Shown here: positions 21,240 through 33,578 of the stretch, piece by piece
How positions within the stretch are numbered: the first letter of the stretch is position 1
Layout of the letters: each line of letters starts with the position of its first letter
Source of the DNA: Schistocerca nitens
Taxonomy: Eukaryota > Arthropoda > Insecta > Orthoptera > Acrididae
Assembly: GCF_023898315.1 (NCBI RefSeq)
Contig: NC_064622.1
Coordinates: 75,960,387-76,024,386 of the forward strand
Reading direction: 5' to 3'
DNA length: 64,000 nucleotides
Made by a program: the position numbers and the translations under genes
Notes under the pieces: model-generated
What the model was told of the DNA's origin: nothing
Database searches by the model: none
The model's input: the letters and a program-made list of their open reading frames with translations, nothing else

Positions 21240-24200
21240 GAACTAACCGGATGGTTATTTGAGTCTGCAAGTCATCATCTCGGCAAGCGGGAATATCGGT
21301 GCAATGTAATACACTTTACTGAAAATATACGTGTCTACGACCTGCATTTGGTGAAAGAGGCTAAAAGAACAGCGCTCCTGTTCAAGAACAGCTCCCTGAG
21401 GACGAGTCGCAACCTCTCGACAGTTGAGTGCCGCGGTTCTGGTCGGATTGTGATCTACTATGACCCCTAAAGTCTTGTGGCAATCGATCACTGTCACCCG
21501 AGGAATTACCACTTGGATAAAGACCCACAACGGAAAGAATATGCATTTGTAATCATTAATGCCGGCCGTTGTGGCCGAGCGGTTCTAGGCGCTTCAGTCT
21601 GGAATCACGCGACCGCTACGGTCGCAGGTTCGAATCTCACCTCGGGCATGGATGTGTGTGATGTCCTTAGGCTAGTTAGTTTTAAGCAATTCAAAGTTCT
21701 AGGGGACTGATGACCTCAGATGTTAAGTCCCATAGTGCTCAGAGCCATTTGATCCATTTTTGATCCATTTCTCTTTCATTAATGTGGGCACCAAGAAGGC
21801 GAGAGAAGGAGGAATGAAAGGCATCCTTGAGCCCGAAAGTGCCGTCGGCATTTCGTACTAACACCATGACGTCATCGGCGTAAGCGCGGAACGAGAATCT
21901 TTCTTCCAATACAGTCCAACCATGTAGTTTCTTGGCAATACGCCGAAGCAAGGATCCTAAGAACAACACAAAGACAGACAGCCGTTTATACCTGGAGCGA
22001 CAATTTTATAGTCGAAATTTAGGAGAGTAATCTGAAGAAGTGAGTCAAGATCATGCCAATCCACGATTTTCGGGATGAGGACCATTTTATCTTCGATGAA
22101 AGGGGGAGGAAGCGGGATACCCTGTATCATTTCCTTGACCATGGACGTTATTGTGTCACCTATGAGAGACCCAAAATGAACATAAAACTCTTTGGCAATA
22201 CCATCTAATCCAGATGACCTGCGTGACTGAGACCCTGTAAAAGCATTCATATACATCGTCCTGAAAATCACTCAAAAACGCATTTTATTCAACCCTGACG
22301 ACGTAATCCAGCAAAGGGGAAAAGTAGTCAGGAAAATTTTCAGCCAGAACGTGGGCATCATACTGTTTAGTAAAGTAGTTAAAAATTAAACCGACAATGT
22401 CACGATGGGACGTCAACACACGAATATCGTCAGAGAGGGATGCAAGGCAAAGACGTTTCCTGTGCGCCCACATACGGATGAGATGGTATAGTGACTTCAG
22501 TTCACCATGTAAAATGGAACGTGGTTGAGACCTTGTCCCCAGTCCTTCCACCTGAAATTGTTTCAACTGTAACAATTTGACTAATTCGCCGTACATCCAT
22601 AATCAGTACAGGAGCTTGCCTAGCACTATCCTAAGTTGACGTAATACAGAATAAAATTCTTGGGTATGCCGGACGCCTGCCGCCCTTGAGGTACCAAAAC
22701 GCATAAGAGTTTACGAATTTGCGCTTGGCATGCAATGTCGACCATTCCACAACAGACGAGTACCGTTCTATATTCAGAGAGCAATGGGCCCATACACCAA
22801 GCGAATGGTCTTGTAGATAGGGTATATTGAGCAGGGAAGACGATACAATTTCACCGGCAGCTGCGCACAATTTGACGGGTATAGCACAATGATCAATAAA
22901 GCAGGCGGGTATCACGTCAAGGTCGAAAAACTACCCCCACAACGAAAGGTATAAGTGATCGACTCGGCAGCTAGAAGTGGCAGTAAAATAAGTGTATCGA
23001 ACAAGTGTAGAATACTGACGAACACACGCCTCACTTAGGCACAAGAAGCATACCATGTGACTGAGTTCCTTACTAAAAATCAAAATTAGGGGACTGGTCT
23101 ACCAGCCGGAGAACAGAATTAAAACCACCACCCAATAGAATCTTTGTAAAATATTTAGGGAAGTAGGTAAATGATTTCCTCTTTTTAGAAACGTAAACGT
23201 CCATGAAATGACCAGAGCCCAAAGGGCCATAGAGAAGAAGTAAAGTGAGATCACAAAAGCTGCATTCTATACCCCTCCCATTATCGAGAACTTCGAAATC
23301 TCATAATGGAATTCTTTCCCTATAAAACAAGGTAGTGCCTGCAGAAAGGTCGGACCCCACAGTAAAAAAGATCGGCAATCCAGGAATTGAAAACTAGACA
23401 AATAACACTGCTTATACAAAAATAAAGTAGTCACCAGAGTAATGTATACACTATCGCAAAACGTCGAGCCGGAGTTCTGATCCAATCCTGTTAATATCCG
23501 AAGTGAGGAAATATATGCTTGCATAGACAATTGAAGTGGAACGAAAACTACAAAATTACAAAACCGTCATCGAACGGAGCTGTGTACCAGTATCCATGGC
23601 AGAATCAATGGACGAAACGGAGGAAGAAGAAGTCTGAACACATCTCCGATCCTCCATCTGTTTATTCGTGTTGCGTGGTACGACTCTCTCAGCTCCTCGT
23701 AATTGCCGCTATCTCATGCGTTTTTGTGGGTTGGTCGTGCAGAATATCTGATTGAGACAGAGAGAGAGAGATCTTCGGACTATTCGATGGACAGGAGTTC
23801 GCATGTGGAGATTTCTCTAGTATCGACGGGGTCCTCCTGCCCTTGGGAATCCATCTAGCTGTGCTCATCAAGAGATTGTGGATTGGAGGCCGCGACAGAA
23901 GGCGCAGCAGCAGTTTGGGAAGCAGAGACAACTGGAGAGGTAACCAACAAAGCCGGGGCAGATAACTGGGGTCCTGACACAGGTACCTTAAGAGGCGGCG
24001 TCGACGAGGCGGTCTGGATGACTGGAGAATCGCCAGATGACTTACCAGTAACCGTCTGATAAGGTGCTACCTCGTCCGAAACTCAGGCCAGAAAAAGGGT
24101 CCTTCATTGGAAGGCTATCCGAAGAGTGAGCCGAAGAAAAACGTTCCTCACCTGCATCATCGTCCTGGGTTCTGCTTCAAAGACGCTTGTTTTGAATTTT

Positions 24201-24660
24201 TTACTAACAGAGTCCAGCACCACGTGGGTGGCGGTGTTAATGTTCATACTAGATTCATATCTTTCTTTTCTCAGCAAGGGAAAAATCACGAGCATTATCT
24301 TTCAAAGATTTTGATTTTTAACCGGGGTTGCCTCAGCTGCAAAATCCTGTGGGAGAAGATCAGTTTTTTACGCTGGTAGAAGATTAAAAACCATGCTAGT
24401 GGAACCACCATGATAAGTAAAGGTGACCTGAGTAACGTGACGTAACAGTTTCCCGTCAACCTGAAGCGGGTCAAGAAATTTGAAAAAAAAAGCACATGTA
24501 ATTCCGATTCAAAAAATACAGTACGCAGTTGCTCTGTAGTGACCTTGGTCTTGTCCACCAACCAGTCGTGTACCGCAAAAGAGCCGGGCTGCACATGCCG
24601 TGAGGATTTATCAAATCCGAAGCTGATAGTACCTGTATGTGGAATAGACGTGGGCAGCAC
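21240..24660 (-). pseudogene. L1/Tx1-like LINE with ORF1 and ORF2, decayed, split by a SINE
   Basis: Read from 24660 down. An ORF1-like segment (about 24650-24290) contains ISFGFDKSSRHVQPGSFAVH and LVDKTKVTTEQLRTVFF. A Pro/Ser-rich tract follows near 24050-23900. The APE endonuclease remnant is near 23230-23080 (ILLGGGFNSVL, where functional enzymes usually have GGDFN). The RT follows with SSGLDGIAKEFY (about 22210), DKMVLIPK (about 22090) and the AYADDVMVLV active-site box (about 21890-21860). After the SINE at 21562-21775, the C-terminal part resumes with KTLGVIVDH and FSKVYYIAPIFPL (about 21475-21270). Many frame breaks mean it is not functional. The L1/Tx1 assignment comes from remembered motif style and needs alignment. 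Confidence 0.75.
21562..21775 (+). repeat. tRNA-derived SINE, family A, inside a LINE
   Basis: A plus-strand copy with head gttgtggccgagcggttcta, B box ggttcgaatctcacc and tail cagagccatttgatcc, duplicated as ccatttttgatccattt. The 9-bp duplication tcattaatg lies at 21553-21561 and 21776-21784. It splits the LINE ORF2 just downstream of its RT active site. Confidence 0.92.
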
Positions 24661-24743
24661 GTTAGACAACACGGCGCGAGACGAAGAGCTGCACAAACAC
24701 CAGATACAAGATGACCTACGACACCGACACACGAAACGGAAAT

Positions 24744-25232
24744 ACGAAAACAAAGGAAGTAGGTTACAGTACGCCTGTTCGGCCATTGCTTGAATACTGC
24801 TCAGCAGTGTGGGATCCGTACCAGATAGGGTTGATAGAAGAGATAGAGAAGATCCAACGGAGAGCAGCGCGCTGCGTTACAGGATCATTTAGTAATCGCG
24901 AAAGCGTTACGGAGATGATAGATGAACTCCAGTGGAAGACTGTGCAGGAGGGACGCTCAGTAGCTCGGTACGGGCTTTTGTTGAAGTTTCGAGAACATAC
25001 CTTCACCGAAGAGTCAAGCACTATATTGCTCCCTCCTACGCATATCTCGCGAAGAGAACATGCTGATAAAATCAGAGAGATTAGAGCCCACACAGTAGCA
25101 TACCGACAATCCTTCTTTCCACGAACAATACGAGACTGGAATAGAAGGGAGAACCGATAGAGGTACTCAAGGTACCCTCCGCCACACACCGTCAGGTGGC
25201 TTGCGGAGTATGGATGTAGATGTAGATGTAGA
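24744..25232 (+). pseudogene. CR1-like LINE, 5'-truncated 3' end
   Basis: The frame 24711-25160 carries VRPLLEYCSAVWDPYQ, EIEKIQRRAARCVTG, then HADKIREIRAHTVAYRQSFF and PRTIRDWNRREN before its stop, so the C-terminal portion is open. The 3' UTR ggtggcttgcggagtatg is followed by a gatgta hexamer repeat ending about 25232. It is the same family as 6938-7468 and better preserved. It lies against the 5' end of the minus-strand LINE. Confidence 0.87.
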
Positions 25233-25649
25233 ATGTCAGACGCTAGACCAATGTCGTATTTTACATTGACTTAGAACCTCACAGTTCTTATACTCTACAT
25301 ACGTTATAATTTGCTACCTCTACCCGTTCCTGGATAAAAGAGGTTTTAACAGTAGGACAGACGGACGGACAAAGTGATCCTGTAAGGGCTCCGTTTTCAC
25401 ATAATCACAAAAGTGAAAAAAAATGAAAACATATCTTATAATAAACTCCAAGTATTATTTACCAGTTACTTCGTGTTTTGTAGTGTGTTTGGTACGTTGT
25501 GCCAAAGAAACATGGATACTCTCCTGATAGAGTGAAAGAAAAACATATGATTACAATAAAATCCACCGTAAGATTGGAGTAAAATAGAAAACTGTGTAAA
25601 AGACATTGATACATTCCTTGCAGTCTAATGAGTGGAAAATCAAATGGCG
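25233..25649. other. Unassigned sequence
   Basis: Nothing recognisable was seen here. Confidence 0.3.
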
Positions 25650-25659
25650 TATCAACCAC

Positions 25660-25851
25660 ACTGTTCAAATGTGTGTGAAATCTCTTGGCACTTAACTGCT
25701 AAGATCACCGGTCCCTAAGCCTACACACTACCTAAATTATCCTAAGGACAACATACACACCCATGCCCGAGGGAGGACTCGAACCTCCGCCGGGACCAGC
25801 CGCACAGTCCACGACTGCAGCGCCTAGACCGCTCGGCTAATCCCGCGCGGC
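25660..25851 (-). repeat. tRNA-derived SINE, family B
   Basis: A minus-strand full-length copy whose head ends gctcggctaatcccgcgcgg. The 10-bp duplication tatcaaccac lies at 25650-25659 and 25852-25861. Confidence 0.92.
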
Positions 25852-25861
25852 TATCAACCAC

Positions 25862-26920
25862 CCACAAACACGCCTCTTGGCTGGTGGGAAAAAACTCCTA
25901 TCTGGTCTCACGATAAAGGACAAAGCTATATTCTCCAGAATATTTCGTGTGTTGGAAACACGTTTTTCCGAAATCAGTTCCAAACGACTATCTGACTGCC
26001 ACACACTAAACTGTACGCTACCGAATGCAGGACGTGATACGGCGTCACTAGAGATAACCATACACGGCTGACCATTCGCCCTCACAGCTACATTTCTGTC
26101 ATTGCGTCTCTCCCACGTTCTTAATTTCGCAGAAGCTGAGGAAGGCTGGAGTGAGATCTATAAAGTATAGGACATCACGGAGAAATTTCGTTGCTTCAGC
26201 TCAGGTTTATTTCCAGGATAAATCTTTAGCTCTGCAGAGGTAAATTCTCCCTCAAGAGTGCTGGTCCAGCAAAGTATCCAACAGAGCTCCTGCGCTGTTT
26301 GGAAGATTGGATAGAGGTGCTGCTATGATGAAAACTGTGATGGTAGGTTGTGATACATATTTGCACATTCAGTAAGAGCAATGACCACGAAAGACAAGGT
26401 ATCTTCTTTGACTCCCTGTCCGCCTCTCACAGTTTGAATGTATCAATAAGTGGTAAAATACCGCACATTCCAGTACAAAGTGGAAGACTAATTCTTGGTT
26501 CACGAACTACGCTGTAATTGGAATCACTAAAACTAAGGTAAAGGCATATTTAGAAAATGGTGCGGTGCAGTCACAGCTCACCATCGCTGCAACAATATTG
26601 AAGCAGATTTCACAAATCGAATGCTTTTTGGTTTGATACGACATATGCCGACGAATAAAGAACTTGATTGCAGCTTAATGGCCGTCACTGTGTCTGAGAT
26701 ACGACTACACAGTTCCGTAGTCGGGACTGGAAAAGTGAGAACCAAGTGAACCCTGACCGGCTGTAACTTTTACGACACTCCACACATGTGCTACTTGTAT
26801 TGGACTTTAATGAAATGGATTTTCGTTGTAAGACGGTTTTAACGACATAATTTGCGTAATGATGAAGGACTTTATGGCAGGCGAAAATTTTATACAGGAA
26901 AGAGACTGGCTGTTATTTAG
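25862..26920. other. Unassigned sequence
   Basis: No supported gene, RNA or repeat is seen. Short opposing ORFs near 25840-26085 have no motif. Confidence 0.3.
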
Positions 26921-26924
26921 TTAT

Positions 26925-27750
26925 GAATTTATTTATTTATTTATCGAATGGCAATAATGACACATAAGAAACAAACAGACAAATGACTAATATAACAAAC
27001 GTTAGTAATTGAAAACCAACATTACTAGTATAACAAAGTTTACGGATTACAAACAAACGTCAAATCTATTAATAAAATATATCGACTCTGGAGTTGCGAG
27101 CAAGAAGTCGTCGGGGCTCCCATTATAGGCTCTTCTGGAACACTCTTCAACAATGTGGCTGATGGTCTGACTTTGTCCGCAGTCACACTGAGGGGATAGT
27201 ATTTTACCCCATTTATACAGGGAGTAAGCACATCTGCCACGACGAGTTCTAATCCTATTTTGAGTGGACCACGTTTTGCGTGGTAGGTCAAAACCAGGTG
27301 GCTTTTGTGTGATGCAAGGCATGTTATGATTTTGCCAAGCGTTCCATTTTTCAGACCATGCGTTTGTGATACTGAAACCTTCTTGTACAGAGTTCCTTGC
27401 TGTTCTTGTTGGCGGGTTCCTAGATCGAAGCCTGTTAGTGTTTGCAGCCTCAATGTCTTGGTGGATTGGCAGGCTTCGATTTCCCATGATGTTTTTGTAT
27501 TCACGTACAAGGGCGTCAGTACGTCGCAGGTGTGGCGGCGGGATGTGGCTTAATATTGGGAGTCATTGCGTTGGAGTGGGTTTAATTACTCCAGAAATCA
27601 TCCTTAGAGAGTTATGCAACTGAACATCCACCTTTTTTACATGTGGGCTGTTTAGCCAAATCGGAGCACAGAATAACCTTTATAGCTGCTTGACTGTTAC
27701 CTGTGTGCAAATCAATGACTGAATGTTCTCCCTGAACCGAATATCAATAA
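26925..27750 (-). pseudogene. LINE ORF2 C-terminal fragment with cysteine motif
   Basis: Minus-strand reading from about 27700 gives LNSPHVKKVDVQLHNSLRMI, then QWLPILSHIPPPHLRR. The frame 27487-27047 continues this with NRIRTRRGRCAYSLYKWG and the cysteine box CDCGQSQTISHIVEEC, a conserved C-terminal feature of some non-LTR retrotransposon ORF2 proteins. One frame change lies near 27510. The 3' UTR runs to a tttattta-rich tract at 26928-26943, read on the minus strand as a TAAA tail. The clade is not assigned. Confidence 0.7.
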
Positions 27751-27796
27751 ATAAAAGAAAAATATTTGGTGTTGGAGGATATTTTTGTGTTATAAA

Positions 27797-29097
27797 TGTA
27801 AATGTGAGAATTACCGAACGATCAGTTTAATAAGCCACAGTTGCAAAATACTAACACGAATTCTTTACAGACGAATGGAAAAACTAGTAGAAGCCGACCT
27901 CGGGGAAGATCAGTTTGGATTCCGTAGAAATACTGGAACACGTCAGGCAATACTGACCTTACGACTTATCTTAGAAGAAAGATTAAGGAAAGGCAAACCT
28001 ACGTTTCTAGCATTTGTGGACTTAGAGAAAGCTTTTGACAATGTTGACTGGAATACTCTCTTTCAAATTCTAAAGGTGGCAGGGGTAAAATACAGGGAGC
28101 AAAAGGCTATTTACAATTTGTACAGAAACCAGATGGCAGTTATAAGAGTCGAGGGACATGAAAGGGAAGCAGTGGTTGGGAAGGGAGTAAGACAGGGTTG
28201 TAGCCTCTCCCCGATGTTATTCAATCTGTATATTGAGCAAGCAGTAAAGGAAAGAAAAGAAAAATTCAGAGTAGGTATTAAAATCCATGGAGAAGAAATA
28301 AAAACTTTGAGGTTCGCCGATGACATTGTAATTCTGTCAGAGACAGCAAAGGACTTGGAAGAGCAGTTGAACGGAATGGATGGTGTCTTGAAGGGAGGGT
28401 ATAAGATGAACACCAACAAAAGCAAAACGAGAATAATGGAATGTAGTCGAATTAAGTCGGGTGATGTTGAGGGTATTAGATTAGGAAATAAGACACTTAA
28501 AGTAGTAAAGGAGTTTTGGTATTTGGGGAGCAAAATAACTGATGATGGTCGAAGTAGAGAGCATATAAAATGTAGACTGGCAATGACAAGGAAAGCGTTT
28601 CTGAAGAAGAGAAATTTGTTAACATAGAGTATAGATTTAAGTGTCAGGAAGTCATTTCTGAAAGTATTTGTATGGAGTGTAGCCATGTATGGAAGTGAAA
28701 CATGGACGGTAAATAGTTTGGACAAGAAGAGAATAGAAGCTTTCGAAATGTGGTGCTACAGAAGAATGCTGAAGATTAGATGGGTAGATCACATAACTAA
28801 TGAGGAGGTACTGAATAGGATTGGGGAGAAGAGGAGTTTGTGGCACAACTTGACCAGAAGAAGGGATCGGTTGGTAGGACATGTTCTGAGGCATCAAGGG
28901 ATCACCAATTTAGTATTGGAGGGCAGCGTGGAGGGTAAAAATCGTAGGGGGAGACCAAGAGATGAATACACTAAGCAGATTCAGAAGGATGTAGGTTGCA
29001 GTAGGTACTGGGAGATGAAGAAACTTGCACAGCATAGGCTAGCATGGAGAGCTGCATCAAACCAGTCTCATGACTGAAGACCACAACAACAACAACA
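27797..29097 (+). pseudogene. RTE-like LINE RT and C-terminus, one in-frame stop
   Basis: The frame is open from 27785 to 29077 apart from a single TAG at 28625-28627, where a related copy encodes Ser. Seen in order are ENYRTISLI, GEDQFGFR, FVDLEKAFD (catalytic A box), GVRQGCSLSPMLFNLYIE, RFADDIVILSE (catalytic C box), YLGSKITDDGRS, ALYGSETW-like MYGSETWTV, and GKNRRGRPRDEY near the end. The endonuclease is missing, so the copy is 5'-truncated. The tail after the stop is gaagaccacaacaacaacaa. It belongs to the same family as the copies at 10312 and 36003. The relatively clean frame suggests moderate age. Confidence 0.88.
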
Positions 29098-31480
29098 ATG
29101 AGGAGCTGCGCGACAAATGTACCCCATTCTCTTTAACTCCCTGTGCACAATCACTGTGCTACCAGGGACTGCTGGCATGAGCATTGTCAGTGTTGTAAGG
29201 TGGCAGAATAAATGGTCAGATTTGCACCTTACATGAGACCTTTGCAAATCGCAGAGAGAAGGTGAAGATGACACCTAACGTAAATCGACAGTTATGAGAA
29301 CAATTGGCTATCAATATGTAATGCAAAAAGGGATGACAGTCAATCGACAGTAATTAACACACCATTCCTATACAATGCATGTCTTTGAGCTGAAGGTAGA
29401 ACAGGGAGCTCGAGTCGAGTCGCTTTTGGTTTTGAAAAGCCAGCTCCACAATGGTGTAGTGAAGCTGCGATGTGGGAGTTACTCCAGCAACCACTTAAAT
29501 GGGTGGCAGATAGGAGGACAGTGACCCCGGGCCAGGTGATTCAAGCTGGAGGGCCGCCTGTAGCGAGGGCATCGGTACAAGAGCAGAGAAGAAGCTTTAG
29601 AAAACGGGATACGAACAAAAGCAAGTGACGCGTTTTCGTCCAGCGAGTGCGACACATGGAAAGGTCAAAGTATTATAGGCGTCTGGAACGGTCACAAAAC
29701 GTCCGTTTGGCGGAAACTCGCTAGGAAGAAGAAAAATACTGAAGTTTCGAAGCAGTTTGATAGAAGTGACGTTGCGATTGGTTGAGGGTGTTTCTAAAAA
29801 ATGAGAGGAATGCTCCTATTGGTCGAAAAAAGCCGTGACGTGAAAAAGGAACCCAAGTTGAGGGTGCAACTCTGCCATGAGTAGGACAAGAGAGAAATTT
29901 GGTGTGTGGACTCTTCTCTGAACTGGCATCAATCGCAAAACGGAGCGCTTAACGCTCCGTACGACGCAGAGAAGAAATTGGTGTGGACACTGCGTCCACA
30001 GCTGCTGCACTCCAGCTAAAATTAGCTGTAGCAACGTTTAGTTCCAACTGTGGAGAAACGAACCAGCCAAATTAGTTAGTTGCTCTTGCGAGAACTGAGA
30101 GGGCACTATAATATGCATGCTGCTCCAACCATGCGCGTGTATATCACCACATAATAAGACTAGGGATGAGTACACGTTTTCTCGCATAACGAGAAACATA
30201 GGGAAACATAGGGAAAGTTTCTGCTGGAAAGTTCAGCAAAGGCCAGATTAGTTTTGTAGGAATTTCAGTGGGAGAGAGCGGCCTCGCAGGCAGCAGCACG
30301 TCGCAGATTAAGGTAAATGCCGCGTGCAGAGGCGTAAACTTTGTTGGTTCACCAGCTTGCGTCCACTGTGTACTAGAGCGGCCTTGGGTAACCTAGCGCT
30401 CAAATTTGTCACTTGACTAACCATCCACCGTAGACTTGATTGTCATCCTAAATAGTAGCAAACTTTGAGCCGGAAGCGGACGACTTTGGTAGTACTCGCC
30501 AACATCATAACGTATGTGTAGGAGCAGTTTTGTAAAGAAACATCCAATTAAACTTTCATATTATTTTGCTTAGGATTAATGTAAAGAAACTTCCAATTAA
30601 ACTTTCATAATATTGTCCTTAAGATTAATGTTCTTTCAGAGAGTTAATATTTAACATTGTTGTGTATAAACTTATTTCACTTTTGATGTTGGCAAGATGC
30701 GTTATCCATTGCACTGCTTTTATGTTGCCGAGTTGAAAACTGTGTGAACAGCCGCAATTTGGTGAGAAATATTGCGTCATTAAACTTGTCATTTCACCTC
30801 ACACAGTTGTTCTCAGTTCAAGAATAAGCAAGCAAAAACAAAACCCCCACAACCTTAGTGTTAGTCAACAGTAATTGTTGGCGGGCTGTAGCATTATTTG
30901 AACATTTATTAAGGCTACCGTAACTGTTGAAGCGTGATTGTTTAGTTTGAAAAAGCAAGACGGATATATTTAACCACTGCTTTTGAAAGTGAAGCTGATA
31001 TGTAAAATGAGCATGGCTGCGGCTGACCACAGAGGGGAGAAAAATGCTTAAGAATTCAATAAAAGCATTGAGTGGTATGAACTGCTAACCTTCCAGATCA
31101 AAGTCTTTCACGTAAAATTAAGAATTTTAATACTGGAAAATCAAAGAGTACTTTTTTTAAACAGCACGATTAGTATTCGTACAAAACGTATTCTCTCTCA
31201 TAACCATGGCTTACCCATGCCTGATCGCCACAAGGATAACTTTTTGAATGAAAAATCACCAAAGTTTGCCGGGAGTTAGGTTACAATTTCAAACAGAAAA
31301 TAATCAGATCTTACACATTCTGGATGTTAACTAAACGTAAGAGGAGTTTCACATGCACTGTTGGCTCTCCAAAAGCATCGTGGCTTGTTTCATACATTCC
31401 ACCAGATAATGCTCCTAGCGATTCAGTCTCGTGGTGCATTAAAATTTGATTTAACACCACTCTTGGCAGTGTTGGGGGAG
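29098..31480. other. Unassigned 2.4-kb stretch
   Basis: No ORF with a recognisable motif and no named repeat were found, apart from a 49-bp tandem duplication at 30532-30629. This is the longest stretch I could not explain at all. Confidence 0.3.
30532..30629. repeat. Tandem duplication, 2 x 49 bp
   Basis: gtaaagaaacatccaattaa at 30532 recurs as gtaaagaaacttccaattaa at 30581. Both end in gattaat. The copies differ at a few positions. Confidence 0.85.
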
Positions 31481-31739
31481 GTAGTTATAATACAGAATGT
31501 TTGGAAGTAGTGGTTTAACTAGTAACCAAACGACAGAGCTTGGGCCCCTTTTCTGTAGAAATTCAGAATACTGCGAATACTTGATTTTTGATGGGAAAAT
31601 ATTCCGCCATTTCCGTGACACTTATCTCTACTATCGGTCCCGCCACCAGTTTCAGATGACATGTGGACAGATGAAATGTTTGACACAGGCGTTGACAGTG
31701 TCACTGGAAAGAGAGAGAGGCAGAGAGAAAAGGAAAACG

Positions 31740-32120
31740 AGCACAATGTCTCGCGTCGTTTGGAACGACTACGCCACGAATTTACAGATCCCTAAAACGG
31801 ACCTCTCGACAGTCGGTGCTGAGTTCCTCGCATTCTCTGGGAAAGCTCAGAAAAATATAAATATACGCAGAGGCGGGCAGCAATCGGCTGTAAAACCGGC
31901 GATTTACGATCGCGCGCCCGCACTATATAATTACGTCAGTGGGCGCCGCGCGACCGATGGCCGGTCGGCGACATACCTACTGCCCCCCACCACAACCACA
32001 ACCAGAACCGTTCGCCGGCCCCTCCAGATGGTTATCGCCCGATCGCAGCCCTCTGCTGACGGATGGACACGTTAGGGGGGCTCGGCGGCGGGGATTCCTT
32101 ACTGACAGCAGACTATCGAC
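31740..32120. promoter_or_regulatory. CpG-rich island, candidate regulatory element
   Basis: A CpG-rich block with gatttacgatcgcgcgcccg (about 31900-31919), a CRE-like aattacgtcag (about 31928-31938) and an A/T core aaaatataaatatacg (about 31852-31868) sits in otherwise ordinary DNA. A 192-codon ORF crosses it (31497-32075), but its composition (Thr/Arg/Pro runs) has no domain and looks accidental. The regulatory role is inferred. Confidence 0.3.
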
Positions 32121-32297
32121 ACAGTAGTGCCCGCAGAAGCAATAGTCTCGCTGTTCTCAGGACACACCGACAGAGCCTGAGAAGCGTTGGGGCACTGAAC
32201 TCATTTTCAACAGAGGCGGTGTTCAAATCCCCGATCGGCTGGTTTTCCCCTTTTCCTTGAGTCCAATAAGATCGACCGATACCCTTTCCCATCTTTA

Positions 32298-33576
32298 CGA
32301 GGTATGTTCAAAAGTAACAGAAATTTTGTAATTTCACATGTTGTATTCGTCCAACTGGTCTGATTTTTTTTCATTGTTCTACTAATAAGGAAGTTCGAAA
32401 ATTTATAGTGTTTATCACATTAAACACTTAAGTCTTGTCAGGCGTCAAAAGGGTTACACGAGTTTTGGTTGTATCGGCGACAGCTTATTTAGTATAAAAA
32501 TGTTTCAGAGCGTTTCTGTCAAATTTTGCTATAACAACCGATGTGCATCAAACGTTTACAAGTGTTAAGCATGGGTCCTGTGAGTCAGGTGAGAGTAAAA
32601 CAACGGAATAGGAATCGTGTATGTGTTTCGAAGACGGTCGTGGAGGCCCTGGACGCCCCAGCATTTCGTCAAGCGAAGGTATCGTGGAGAAAACGAAGGA
32701 AATGGTGGTAAATAATCTACGAATTACGATCAGAAAAGTCGATTATGATGGTGCTATATCAATCAGATGGCTCAAGCCATGAATGTTTTCCCCGTTGTTT
32801 TAGTAGGAAACATGTGACACCAAAACTTTTTCTCAAAGTGTTGAATTTGGAATAAGATAGCAGTGAAACAAGTAGCTCACAAGTTGCTAACGCAAGTCAA
32901 CAACAATGCAGCGATACTGAAACGCGTCGTAACAGACAATCAACATGTATTTAAGGATATATCTTCCAAATTAAGGCTCAGTCATCCCAATGGGAGCATT
33001 CTTGATCACCACAATCGATAAAAGTTCGACAATTGCGGTGAAATATAAAGATTTTTCTCACGGTGTTCTTTGGTGTAATGATATATTGTGCAACATGAGT
33101 TCTCGCCACAAGGTCGAACGAAGAATAAGACGTAGTACCTAAAAGTTCGGCGCCGTTTGAGTAAAGCAATCAGTAAAATAAACCTGGATTTGTGGTGAAA
33201 AAATTCACACTTTTTGTACTACAATAACGCACCTGCTCACACTTCGTTGCTTGTTCGTACCATTTTCCACGAAAACAATACTCTAATGAAACGCAGTCTC
33301 CGTATTCGCCAAACATGATCCCATGTGGCTTTTTTCTGTTCCTAAAAATAAATTATATCTCAAAAAGCCATCGTTTTCAAAGCATAGATGAGATTTAAAA
33401 AGCATCGCTGAGAGAGTTATAGGCTACTCCCAGAGACCCAGTTCCAGAAAAAACTATGGCGTAAATGTATAAAGCCTAATAGGGACCATTTTTATGGGAA
33501 TAACATTTTTGCACACGAATAAGCAAAACTATTTCGAAAAAAACAATAATTTCCGTTCATTTTTGAACGCACCTCG
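32298..33576 (+). mobile_element. Full-length but dead mariner-like element
   Basis: The element is 1279 bp between TA dinucleotides (32296-32297 and 33577-33578). Inverted ends are cgaggtatgttcaaaagtaa on the left and the reverse complement of ttcatttttgaacgcacctcg on the right. The plus strand keeps mariner traces in several frames: a decayed second-Asp region near 33215-33240 (like HDNAPAH) and an MIPCGFFLFPKIKL-like block near 33315-33350 in place of LAPCDFFLFP. Many stops are present. Length, ends and TA site agree with the mariner family. Confidence 0.75.
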
Positions 33577-33578
33577 TA

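Noticed and set aside
31497-32075. 192-codon ORF
   Set aside because: No recognisable domain. It runs across a CpG-rich block and looks like chance.
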